DNA from: Euprymna scolopes
Lineage: Eukaryota; Mollusca; Cephalopoda; Sepiida; Sepiolidae
Reading direction: 5' to 3'
NCBI GenBank assembly: GCA_024364805.1
Contig: CM044501.1
Span: 123,176,933 to 123,213,342 of the forward strand
Length of the DNA: 36,410 nt
The translations under genes were made by a program, and so were the position numbers. The number at the start of each line of letters is the position of its first letter. Within the stretch, counting starts at the first letter, position 1. Below are positions 10,071-18,861 of this stretch, piece by piece. Under the pieces are notes generated by a model. It was not told the origin of the DNA. It worked only from the letters and a program-made list of their open reading frames with translations, and did not search any database.

Positions 10071-10929
10071 ATAAAATGAAAACTTTTTTTATTAATTCGT
10101 GATTATGCCAAAAACTGTTATTTACGTTTCTTATAGCATTAATTTTGTGAAGTGAAATTTTATTTTCAAATGAAATTATTTTCATCCATGAGAAAACAAG
10201 TTATTTTTGCTCGGTATCCATTTTAATTTTGAACACAATACCGAAATAGACTAGTGAAAAAAAAGTATCCTTTTATTTATATTTTTTAAATAGTAACTAA
10301 AATATACCAAGATAAGATTTATATTAAACAAAGAACTAAAAGGACATTTTAAAAATTAAAATTAAAAAATTTTTTTTTTTTTTTTTTTTTTAAGCATTTA
10401 TCTCAGACGTCAAATGTCCAATCTTCAAATGTTGTTCTCATTATAGGAATTAAGTTTTTCTGAGCTCAGATTTTATATTTTGTAAATTCTGACTTGTACC
10501 TAGAAGATCAGGTGAGGGTGGACTGTTCATTTTTAAAAAGTTTCTAATAAACCAATATAAAGATGGTGTCTATCAAATAAGTTTTCATTTTAAAATGAGT
10601 TCATTATCTATGATTATGAAATTTTCTTTTTCTTTTAGGTATTTTAGCAAATATATTAAATATTTATTTTTTAATGTAGGTTGCGTTTTTTTTCTTTTCT
10701 AAAACTTTTTAGTAAACAAACATAGACATTGTGTGACCATCTTTGGTAAATTATTGTTTTTATAATGAGTTCATCCTTTATGACTATGCGATTTATATTT
10801 GATTTAAATTTATAAAATACATTTTTGATTAAAAAGAAAAAAAAAAAAGAATTACAAACTTTTGGCCTCCCAAGAAAGAGGCATGCTTGATTGATACAAA
10901 AAAATTAAATTACCTGTCTAGAAAGATTT
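10071..10929. other. Intronic AT-rich stretch, nothing recognised
   Basis: It has T- and A-homopolymers (10365-10391, 10836-10848) and short direct echoes (ATGAGTTCAT...ATGATTATG at 10596 and ATGAGTTCAT...ATGACTATG at 10765). No gene or named element seen. Confidence 0.4.
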
Positions 10930-11217
10930 TTGTAAATAAGCCGACAAGCAGCAAAATCCCACCCCTTCACAGTTGAGATCCCGAGATGTAAGAGAGCCTT
11001 CTACTCCAGTAGTTTCTTCCCCAGAACCGCTAGACTTTGGAATTCCCTTCCGGGTTCCTGCTTCCCCAACTGTACTGACATGCAGAAGTTCAAATGTAAC
11101 GTGAATCAACAGCTTGCTGGCCAACTCCCCACACAGTACCCCTGTAGCTTATGTCGCTGATAGTAGCCCCCTACATCAAAGTGGCAATGTGCCTTGTTTG
11201 GGGTGAAAATGTAAAAA
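10930..11217 (+). mobile_element. LINE family B, 3' fragment
   Basis: An uninterrupted frame from RQAAKSHPFTVEIPRCK through AFYSSSFFPRTARLWNSLPG and TDMQKFKCNVNQ to a TGA at 11158-11160 equals the last 70 or so codons of the family B copy at 12204-12955. The 3' UTR (GTAGCCCCCTACATCAAAGTGGCAATGTGCC, given here in part as GTGCCTTGTTTGGGGTG) and an A-tail from 11210 follow. It is strongly 5'-truncated and cannot move by itself. It is oriented opposite to the copy 1 kb downstream. Confidence 0.85.
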
Positions 11218-11539
11218 AAAAAGAAGTATTTTTTAACATGGGATGCGATTTTTTTTTAACGACCAAGGAGAGGAAAGATGAAGTGTAGTATCGGAACAGA
11301 TACTTCACTTTGCTCCTAGCCAAAGCAAAAGGTCAATGACAGTATTGTAAAAAATATTTACTGTATGTTTTTTGTATATAATTCAATATTTATTTAAATA
11401 TTTTTTGAAAACATTAACTTTAGCAACAACAAAATATTTTTAAATTCTTTTGAATATTAAATTTTAATTTAATCTCATGATACAAGCGATGAATAGAAAG
11501 CATGATAGAAAACAACTTGGGATTTTCCCACTATACTGT

Positions 11540-11580
11540 ATAGCAGGGTTTCCCAAAATGGGCTCCATGGAGCCCTGTGA
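11540..11580 (+). repeat. hAT-like element terminus
   Basis: GCAGGGTTTCCCAAAATGG followed by a CTCCATGGAG palindrome resembles the terminal inverted repeat of non-autonomous hAT elements (CAGnGGTTCCCAAA type). I did not find the matching right end downstream, so this may be a truncated copy or chance similarity. Confidence 0.3.
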
Positions 11581-12203
11581 CCCTATGAATGAGACTGAGA
11601 GTCTCCGGAAGCGCATTTTTAAAGAGGACCAAATTATTTATATGGAAAAATTAAATGAAAAAAAATGAAACACTTTCTAAACTGATCACTGCAATGTTTT
11701 GTTTGTTTATTCAAAATTTTGTAAATTAAATCAATTAATGTTTGATTCATAAAATTTGCCTGGGTCTAGGAAAGGTGAGCATCCAAAATTCTCATTTAAT
11801 TAAAAAAAAAAAAAAAAAAAAATGTCTACATTACGCCCTCCATTCAGAAGAAAAACATACTCCACATAAAACAAATCTTTCTTTATATTAAAAGTCAATA
11901 AATAAAACAAACAATTCAGGTTGTGTATGTTTATTTATAAATGACACTATGTTAGCAATCAACTGGTATCGATGGTATTGTAGCACAATATTACTTATTA
12001 ATTTATCTAATTTGGGTTAGTTTTGTATTTAAAATACAATGGACATTATTTTCATAGAAATGTTAATAAACTCATATTGTTGCATGTTATTGATTTTTCT
12101 GTCTAAAAAAATTAATTTTTTTGCACTGTCCAGAAAAATATCAGCTTTATCAAAATATGTTTGTAAATTAAATGTATTTCTCATTCCGTGGAATTTCCAC
12201 AGT
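11581..12203. other. Intronic AT-rich stretch, nothing recognised
   Basis: Contains an A-run at 11803-11822 and only short frames without recognisable domains. It separates the two oppositely oriented LINE family B fragments. Confidence 0.4.
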
Positions 12204-12955
12204 TATTTTATTTTTTTTATTTTTTTTAATTCAATTTTCACCCCAAACAAGGCACAGTGCCACTTTGAAGCAGGGGGCTACTATTAGGGAATTAATTAGC
12301 GGGGTCATTATGAAGGGAGAAGAGTAGAAAGATGTTTGTTAACATTACACTTGAACTTCTGCATATCATTGCAGTTGGGAAAGCAGAATCCCGGAAGGGA
12401 GTTCCAAAGACCCGCAGTTCTGGGGAAGAAACTATTGGAGTAAAAGGCTTTCTTGCACCTAGGGATCTCTACTGTAAAGGGATGAGACTTAGTAGCTTGT
12501 CGGGTTTGTCGGGGGTAGTTACGTCGGGGAGGTACAAGTGTTTGCAGTTCGTCAGAGCATTCACCATTAAAGTATTTGTAGAACAGGCAGAGGGATGCAA
12601 CATCTCGTCGATGGGACAGAGGTTGAAGCCTAGATGACAGTTCAGGACCTATCAAGTTGGCGACTCTTTTTTGAACCCTGTCCAGGAGCGAGAGACAAGC
12701 AGCAGATGCACCAGCCCAGATGTGACAACAGTACTCCATACATGGGCGAATGGTTGCCTTATAGAGGTATAGGATACTGGCAGGCGTAAGTAGTTTTCTA
12801 GCACGGTAGAGGGAGCCAACCTTCCTTGCAGCAGCCTTGGCAATGCTCTCAATGTATCTATTCCAGTTCATATTCCCTGTAAACGTTAGGCTGAGGAGTT
12901 TAAAAGAAGTACTTTCAGGCAATGCGTTCCTGCTAGTTATCAATATTGAGTTATG
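12204..12955 (-). mobile_element. LINE family B, 5'-truncated copy with 211-codon open frame
   Basis: The minus strand keeps an open frame of 211 codons (12308-12943) covering the part after the RT catalytic core: LTFTGNMNWNRYIES, SLYRARKLL, ILYLYKATIRPCMEYCCHIWAG, SLLDRVQKRVANLIGPE, LQPLSHRRDVASL, AFYSNSFFPRTAGLWNSLPG and a C-terminal KCNVNKHLSTLLPS. A 3' UTR with TAGCCCCCTGCTTC and GTGCCTTGTTTGGGGTG and an A/T-rich tail (12204-12230 on the plus strand) follow. No RT catalytic motif is present, so it is a dead 5'-truncated insertion, but a young one, since its frame is intact. Its 5' limit lies only about 50 bases before the acceptor of the last VCPKMT exon. Confidence 0.87.
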
Positions 12956-13006
12956 TTTAAGTTTTTATTTGAATCCAATTGAAATAATTTATTTTTTCAA
13001 TTTCAG

Positions 13007-13111
13007 CTGATCGAGAAAACGTTTCATGTAACGGAAATTCCTCAAAACAATCAAGATGACTTTTATCACAGTTCCGACATTCACATCATGAAATTTACAA
13101 AAAAGACATAA
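13007..13111 (+). CDS. VCPKMT: VCPKMT last coding exon
   Basis: The acceptor TTCAATTTCAG ends at 13006. Thirty-four codons follow in phase 0, from LIEKTFHVTEIPQNN to SSDIHIMKFTKKT, closed by TAA at 13109-13111. The sequence parallels the human C-terminus (FEKIPLEKHDEEY, SEDIHIIYIRKK), including the final hydrophobic strand of the methyltransferase fold. With the two preceding exons it gives about 135 of the roughly 230 residues usual for the family. No disabling change is seen, so the gene is presumably functional, with its 5' exons outside the window. Confidence 0.9.
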   Translation: MIEKTFHVTEIPQNNQDDFYHSSDIHIMKFTKKT

Positions 13112-13255
13112 TTTTTATTTAAAATTTTTTTTTTTTTTTTTTAAATTTAAGACTGAAATTACAAGTCTTAAAAACAACCAATTTACCTTCTGTGAAGGAG
13201 ATATATATTTCTGACAGTTGTCCATCATCTTCTATTTTAAAATTTTATTTTGAAA

Positions 13256-13261
13256 AATAAA
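13256..13261 (+). promoter_or_regulatory. VCPKMT: Candidate VCPKMT poly-A signal
   Basis: AATAAA lies about 145 bases after the stop codon and is the first full hexamer downstream of it. A second one occurs near 13580. A T-rich run lies at 13122-13142, upstream. A 3' UTR of about 170 bases is plausible. Confidence 0.5.
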
Positions 13262-13329
13262 AACAATTTGACTCGATTGAAGTTTGGAGTTGATTTTATA
13301 TTTTGAATCTTCCTTTTATCTTTGCATCT

Positions 13330-13530
13330 CTTCCTTTTTTTTTTTTTTTATCAATCTCCACCTCCGTCTCATGCCCACTCTCCATCTCTGTCTTTTGTTC
13401 TCTCTCTCTCTTTCATCCTCTGTTCCCATCTCTGTCTCTCATCTTCTCCCTCTCTCCCTCTTTGGTCCTTTCTTTTAAATTTCTGTCTTTCAACCTCTTC
13501 GTTCTTCTCTATCTTGCTTTCTTTTTTGTC
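13330..13530 (+). repeat. Imperfect polypyrimidine (CT) tract
   Basis: Almost pure C/T sequence with TCTCTC runs; the three overlapping open frames here come only from lack of purines. It may be mirror-repeat or triplex-prone DNA just beyond the VCPKMT 3' end. Confidence 0.7.
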
Positions 13531-14510
13531 TGATTGGATCTGTCATCATTCCTGGGTGAGATGGGACCTCAGATAACTCTTAATAAAATCATCTCCACCT
13601 TCCCTTAGCAGAATGTCTTCTTAGGATGAAGACCTCGTCTGAGATTAGACATTTATTTATTTTTAATTAGTGTATCTTATCATTAATATAAATTATCCTA
13701 TTTAATATTTTTATTGTAAAATTAATCTACTATATAATAAAATGATTGCAGAAATTCCCCTCTGGACCAAATTACAGTAGTAATAACAGATGCCACATAC
13801 TAATATTATTATATATTATTATATAATAGACAAATTTATTATGTCTAAACTATTATCCACCATCTTACACAACTTTACAACACCATTTTAGACACATTTA
13901 TTTGTTATAATAAAATCCAAATTACATTCTACAAGAAACCTCACCACGATCGCCAACGGAGGTCCTGGATATGACCTTAAACTATATCCGATGGTGAGGC
14001 CCCAGCTTGCAGGCTTTGGGGAATGTGAGCCACCCTTTAATTGCCATTGCTCCCAGGTCCACTCTAACCTGGACTGGTAGTACCTGTTAGGGTTCCAACT
14101 ACGGGTTAAATAGAAATTGACTTAAAAAAATACAAATATACTCTATTAAAAATTGTTCTTTAAAATCACTGGATTCGGCTTTAAATAACCTGAAAAGGGT
14201 TGATATGCCGTAAAACAAAAACAACCAACCAACCAACGATTGCCAACATCTTTAGAGGAAGTAGTTTGTATTTTTCCCTCTAATTCTAAAGTCCTTCCAC
14301 CGCACCCAGTCATCACCAGGAGTAAGTACACATTATTACTACACTGACATTCTACCCTTCGTAATAGAATCTAAAACTCCTACACATACCATTATCTTAC
14401 CATTTCCCATTACAGAAATAACAATTTCTCCCTTTGAAAATCCCCTCAGTTCACATTTGCTGAGACCAGACCAAACCAATCATTCCGGAATACAATCTTA
14501 TTACATAAAT
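13531..14510. other. No gene recognised
   Basis: AT-rich, with an ATTATTATATATTATTATA low-complexity patch near 13805. A GC-richer patch (13938-14110), containing GGTCCTGGATATGACC, looks like repeat-derived sequence of unknown family. Confidence 0.4.
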
Positions 14511-14514
14511 GAAC

Positions 14515-15236
14515 ATGACTGACAATTACTAATATGGCTGTCCTCTCTACATGAGGCAACCATTAAAAAAATAAATTAATCCAAATACAACCATATCAAA
14601 CTCTCATTATCAGAATTTTAAGTACTTACATATGCACACATTAACTATTCGAAACAACCACACCCGCACAAAAAATACCCTGAAAACAAAATACGTTACA
14701 TCCGTGTTTACCTTTTACGCTTTCTGAGCTGTGATGTTTTCCTTTTACTGTACTTTATTATGAGTCCTTCCACTTTTGTTTTAAAATATTTTTAGTTCTA
14801 TTAATAATAACATGAACAGTTCTACCCCCCCCAAAAAAATCTTATAATCTAAACCCTACATTTTCTGCATGTACGCTATATACTTACTTATCTACAAATG
14901 CGACCTTTTCCCTATGTGTTTACCTATTACACTCTCGATGATTATTAATACTGCTGCTCTCTGTACACGATGCAACTGTTATAAAAAAAAAATTAATCCA
15001 AATACAACCATATTAAACTTCCATTATCAGAAATTTTAGTACTTACATATGCACACATTAACTATTTGAAGCATCCGCACCCCCACAAAAATACCCTGAA
15101 AACTAAATACATTACATTTACATTTAAGCATGTTTACTTTTTACGTTTTCCAAGCTGCGATTGTTTCCTTCTACTGTTATTTATTATGGGCCGTTCCACT
15201 TACATTTTAAAATATTTTTAGTTTTATTTATTTACT
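14515..15236 (+). repeat. Tandem repeat R3, two units of about 420 bp
   Basis: The block from about 14515 (ACATGACTGACAATTACTAATATGG type) through TTAATCCAAATACAACCATAT, TACATATGCACACATTAACTA, AAAATACCCTGAAAAC and CACTT...TTTTAAAATATTTTTAGTT ends near 14803. It recurs from about 14938 to 15236 with roughly 80-85% identity. Partial copies of the intervening segment (TGCATGTACGCTATATACTTACTTAT) recur at 16690-16935. No reading frame is conserved. It looks like a complex satellite-type array interrupted by R1 elements. (Blocks are quoted in part.). Confidence 0.65.
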
Positions 15237-15276
15237 AGCCTGGGTGCCCGGCGTTGCCCGAGTGTTTGTAGGTGTG

Positions 15277-15318
<42 letters not shown>

Positions 15319-15898
15319 GGTAGTAGGCAGGCAGGATCGAACCAGTGACATGAAGGCGGGAAAGAAAATTTGACGTCTTCTCTCTACTCCATGACGCGAC
15401 CCGAAGTCTGAAGCGTTCAAATTTAACATAATCAAGATGACTTGCAGAAATGGCGTTGCTTTTAAACCTCCTACGAAAGCAAATTAGACACAAGGTCGTT
15501 TTTAATGTGGGGGTGGGGGGAACTGGTTCCCCCCAAAAGGAGGCACTCTGACAGTATCCAAATAAATAGTAATTCTCTCAGTATGAAGGGTTTCCTTTAC
15601 ATTGACCAAGAACCAATTGCAGAACAAATACTACCCGGTCAGGCAGTTGTGTTCCAATAAGTTTTGCTTTATTTATATGAAAAAGACAAACAAACACTGG
15701 AGACAACGGCATGGTGGGAATTTTGTTTAACTCGATCAAAAAAATAATAGAGACCATGTTCGTTTGCAAATACGAAATATTACAATCTGAGAAGTATGTG
15801 AAAACTTCTTGCGGAATCTGACACGAGAAGCCCGATGCAAAAGGCCTTTCGTGGACATACACAAACGCTCACATCTATTTTGCCCTTTATATATTAGA
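15234..15898 (+). repeat. Dispersed repeat R1, copy 2
   Basis: Head ACTAGCCTGGGTGCCCGGCG, then GTTGCCC and GTGTTTGTAGGTGTG. An A-run of about 36 bases (15281-15316) follows. Internal sequence matches copy 1 (for example GGGTTTCC...ATTGA.CAA near 15586 and 845), and the tail is GGACATACACAAACGC, ATTTTGCCC, TTTATATATTAGA. It sits inside the R3 array and abuts the next copy head-to-tail. Confidence 0.65.
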
Positions 15899-16669
15899 CT
15901 ATCAGCGTTACCCGGGTGTTTAGAGGTGTGTGTGTTTGGGGGGGGAGGGTAAATCAAAAGAAAAGAATAAGCAAAATAATAACCCTGAAAACGAACGTGA
16001 TGCAAAAGAACGATGTTAAAATTGCTTAAATTAACAAAAACTAAAAATGAAAATGCGAATGTGATGGAAAAAAACAACAAAAAAAACGAATGTAATGCAA
16101 AACGAACGATGTTAAAACTTCTGAAAAATAAAAAAAAACAGCAAACGCGAAAAATGGCATAAATAACTCTGTTTCAATATTAAAACTAGGTGTGTGTGTT
16201 GAGGAGGGTAGATGGAACTAAAAGTAATAACCCTGTTTAAATATTAAAAAAAAAACGAAAAAAAAACAGTGAAAAAAAGTTTTGGGAGGTAGGTAGGCTT
16301 GAACTTGAGGTTAATAGTCTGATGACATAGCATGACACCATGAAGGCAGGGACTTTAGAGAGTCGAAAATAAACATTTAAAAACCCTGGTAGCTTTCTAG
16401 GTCAAATATCATGCCACAGCAACAGCAGCAGTAGCAGAGAAAATAAATTCACAGCATGAATTTTCTAAGATAAAAGTGGGCGAAATAAAAGATTTTTACA
16501 AGGTTGTTTCGTAAGTGTTAGATATTAGCATCTCAGTAGCATATAAAAAGTTATAAGAATGAGTGAGCAAGCTGAGAAGCAGCCGAAAAATAGTATTTGG
16601 CGGACATACAGAAAAAATGCGCACACACACACATATACACACACATTTTCGCTTTTATATATATAGATT
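15896..16669 (+). repeat. Dispersed repeat R1, copy 3, with internal duplication
   Basis: Head CAGCGTTACCCGGGTGTTT follows directly after the tail of copy 2, and the tail is GGACATACAGAAAAAATGCG, (CA)n and TTTATATATATAGA. Inside, a block with AACCCTG, AACGAACGTGATGCAAAA and GATGTTAAAA is repeated (15985-16035, 16086-16130, in part 16230). No coding frame is conserved. Confidence 0.6.
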
Positions 16670-16689
16670 ACACCAAACAATTCTAGACA

Positions 16690-16935
16690 TCCCCCCCTCC
16701 CAAAACAAATTACCAAGCCCTGAACCTTATATTTTCTACATACATGCTATGAATCTTTCTTTGTGTGTTTACCTTTTACGATTTCTGAGCTGTGATGTTT
16801 CCTTTCTACTTTGCTTTATGATGGGCTGTTACCCCCCCCCAATAATACCATAACCTGAACGCCATATTTGCTGCATGCACGCTATATACTTACTTATTCT
16901 ACAACCGATACCCCCTGTATGTTTGCTTTTACATG
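16690..16935 (+). repeat. R3 array, further partial units
   Basis: Two short partial units: 16720-16820 (TGCTATGAATCTTTC, GTGTTTACCTTTTACG, CTGAGCTGTGATGTTT) and 16850-16935 (ACCTGAACGCCATATTTGC, CACGCTATATACTTACTTAT). They match parts of the units at 14700-14950, so the array resumes after the two R1 copies. Confidence 0.55.
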
Positions 16936-17089
16936 AGTTGTACTTTTCTTTTTTATGAAGAAGATAATTTTTCACCTTAACTCCAACTTCAAACTTTCCT
17001 TAAAAATTATGAATTTTTTTTAGTTTCCCTCTACGCAGATTCAGAAAATCTTAATTATATTTAATGGATACAAGTACTTTACGGCATAT

Positions 17090-17280
17090 TATATAATGTT
17101 ATAAATTGAATTTAAAAAAAATTCTTTATCATGACATATTTTAAGTTATAAATTTATATTTTTTTTACTAGAATATCTTGTTCTTTTTCTTTTTTCCAGT
17201 TTTAACAACTAGTCCTTTACTTTTCCATGTTTAAGCTTAACCATATTACTTTTCATGCTGCATTTTTCTATTGTAATCCA
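17090..17280 (+). repeat. Dispersed repeat R2, copy 2
   Basis: Same orientation and content as 2075-2250: TACTAGAATATCTTG, TTTTAACAACTAGTCCTTT, GTTTAAGCTTAACCATATTA. The two copies flank neither a gene nor a recognised element. Confidence 0.6.
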
Positions 17281-17757
17281 TGATTTTTCCAGGCTTCCAG
17301 TAAATTCACTTGTTCTTTGTTTAATTACAGTCTTATTTTTTTGCCCCATAAACATAACACACACATATGTAATCACAATGTAAGGCACTCGTTTGCTTTT
17401 AATAAAATCCCCCAATTATCTCCCTTTTATTCTTTCATTCTCTCTATTTCACTTGTTACTTCTTTTTTTGCAAGAGCAATTAATTGGTAGCAACAGTAGT
17501 CGCTGAAGTCATAAAAAACGCTGCTCACTTCCTTACATTTTTTAAAATGATTTTGAACACCAGTAAATTCATCATAACATGTGTTACTGAATGAAAATTG
17601 AAAATTTTTTTTCACTATATAGCTGAGAAGGTGATCTATAAACTGTAATAATTGTTTGAAATTTGATCGAAAAATGAGTGAGCGGTGAAGCTTTAAAACA
17701 GTTCTAAATGACTAAAACTGCCACTTAACCATATATTCAAACACGGTAGTGTTTGAA
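17281..17757. other. No gene recognised
   Basis: AT-rich sequence; two minus-strand frames of 62 and 68 codons have no recognisable domains. A small hairpin with ATTCAAACAC/GTGTTTGAAT arms lies at about 17735-17758, at the edge of the (TA)n tract. Confidence 0.4.
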
Positions 17758-17759
17758 TG

Positions 17760-17790
<31 letters not shown>

Positions 17791-17899
17791 TACAATATAT
17801 ATATATACATATATATATAATATAGTAAGTTATAAAATATATATGGCGATTAAGCTACACTGAATATTCCATGTTTCATCCACTCTAGGATTCTTAAGC

Positions 17900-17945
<46 letters not shown>
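17758..17945. repeat. (TA)n microsatellites
   Basis: Long TA runs at 17760-17790, 17800-17825 and 17901-17942, separated by short unique sequence. Confidence 0.85.
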
Positions 17946-17947
<2 letters not shown>

Positions 17948-18072
17948 AAAAATCTTGTTATTGAAAATTTATTCAAATTAAAAAAAAAAACCTTATAAAC
18001 CTGTAAGGAAGGTATACAAAATTTTACTTATTCAACAAGGAGTACAAATAAACAAGAACTTTATTTCATGGA

Positions 18073-18101
18073 GTTTCGAAGAATGCAATTCTTCTCATCA
18101 G
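18073..18101 (-). ncRNA. Hammerhead-ribozyme-like core
   Basis: On the minus strand CTGATGA (18095-18101) is followed by a perfect 6-bp stem (GAAGAA, TTGCA loop, TTCTTC) and GAAAC (18073-18077). This matches the plus-strand motif at 211-240 in core, stem position and the CTCC that follows. Flanks also share a GCAAA word upstream, so both derive from one element family. Stem I and the cleavage site are not clear, so activity cannot be claimed. Confidence 0.4.
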
Positions 18102-18367
18102 AGGGAAGAGGTTTGAAGTTTGCAAAATATACAATAACTTTTGCAGGTTACTGCATTAAAGAAAACAAACAATATAAAAGTCATTTAACATTTTTGCAAA
18201 AAACAAAAACAAAAAACATAAAAATATACAAATTACTCATTTCAATAATTCCAATAATTAAATAATATATACCATTTAGTACGGGCCTGACTATGGACGA
18301 TCAGATAACAAAAAAACTTGGATTTATAAGACCAAAAAATCCAACCTTGATCGTCCTTCGTTGCCCG

Positions 18368-18440
18368 TGGCGCAGTGGATAGAAACGTTGAATCTTTACA
18401 GTTCCAGGTGGGCATTGTCTGAAGATAGCGGTTACAATCC
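18368..18440 (+). promoter_or_regulatory. Pol III-type A and B boxes
   Basis: TGGCGCAGTGG (18368-18378) fits the A-box consensus TRGYNNANNNG exactly. GGTTACAATCC (18430-18440) differs from the usual GGTTCGAATCC at two bases, so the B box is probably weakened. A cloverleaf is not maintained. Confidence 0.55.
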
Positions 18441-18564
18441 TACCCAAAGTCGGTCAGAGAATTAGTTGGCCAAAATGTTGAAAGACGACAACAACTATGG
18501 AAGGCAGTAATTACTGAAGGTACAGTTAAAAATTCAGCATTCCTATCCTGTCGCAGTTAACAGC

Positions 18565-18603
18565 CTGACGAAGGCCAGAGGAATAGTTGGCCGAAACGTT
18601 GTG
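18565..18603 (+). ncRNA. Hammerhead-like core, probably inactive
   Basis: CTGACGA (18565-18571), stem II GGCC/GGCC with a loop of about 14 bases, then GAAAC (18593-18597) and GTTGTG. In minimal type I hammerheads of retroelements the expected pattern is GAAAC-NNN-GTH with cleavage after H. Here the H position is G, which is not allowed, so this copy should not cleave. The neighbouring block at 18452-18480 has lost the CTGANGA part. Confidence 0.45.
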
Positions 18604-18617
18604 AAACAACAACTCTG

Positions 18618-18735
18618 AAGATGAGGATAATAGTCCGCAATATAAAAATAAAAAATTAAAAAGATGAGGATAATAGTCCCCAATATAAAAATAAAAAATA
18701 AAAAAGATGATAATAGTCCGCAATAAAAAAAATAA
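18618..18735 (+). repeat. 43-bp tandem repeat, three units
   Basis: Units start at 18618, 18661 and 18704, each AAGATGAGGATAATAGTCC followed by CAATATAAAAATAAAA; the last unit has lost a few bases. They form the tail of the SINE-like unit. Confidence 0.75.
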
Positions 18736-18861
18736 TACAAATTACTCATGTTAAAAAGAATTCCAATAAGTAAATAATATCTACTATTTGTTCATGTTTT
18801 AATTTTTTGCCTTGCAGCAAACATGTCCAGGCATTAATGTCAAAGGAAAAAGTAAATTGTA

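Larger units (their letters stand above)
6155..13006 (+). other. VCPKMT: Last VCPKMT intron, 6.85 kb, TE-filled
   Basis: GT...TTTCAG borders. It carries two fragments of LINE family A (6634-6999 minus, 9489-10070 plus) and two of family B (10930-11217 plus, 12204-12955 minus). Thus each family is present as an inverted pair. T- and A-runs of 15-20 bases occur near 10370, 10840, 11800 and 12210. Confidence 0.8.
18361..18615 (+). mobile_element. SINE-like unit with tRNA-type promoter and hammerhead-like body
   Basis: The unit opens with GCCCGTGGCGCAGTGGATAG, which looks like the 5' part of a tRNA gene with a perfect A box. A degenerate B box (GGTTACAATCC) follows 51 bases after it. The body contains two related blocks: 18448-18500 (CGGTCAGAGAATTAGTTGGC) and 18558-18615, the latter with a CTGACGA...GGCCGAAAC hammerhead-like core. 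A tRNA-like head with a hammerhead body is the plan of the Smalpha elements of schistosomes; here it is inferred from sequence pattern only. Confidence 0.5.
18227..18790 (+). repeat. Direct repeats of about 53 bp flanking an inserted unit
   Basis: 18227-18279 and 18736-18790 both run TACAAATTACTCAT, ATTCCAATAA, TAAATAATAT, with a few differences. They bracket about 455 bases that include the SINE-like unit and the 43-bp repeats. They are too long for an ordinary target duplication; a segmental duplication or two ends of one element are likelier. Confidence 0.6.

Noticed and set aside
11540-12203. A complete hAT element
   Set aside because: Only a left-end-like motif is seen; no right terminus, target duplication or transposase was found.
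13284-13576. Three overlapping Ser/Leu/Phe-rich plus-strand frames
   Set aside because: They come from an imperfect polypyrimidine tract, where stop codons are rare by composition.
17758-17945. Possible CRISPR-like or origin-type repeat
   Set aside because: Only (TA)n microsatellite sequence, without spaced repeat units; the window is eukaryotic.
18361-18445. A functional tRNA gene
   Set aside because: A and B boxes are present, but the B box is altered and no cloverleaf or acceptor stem can be formed; a SINE head explains it better.
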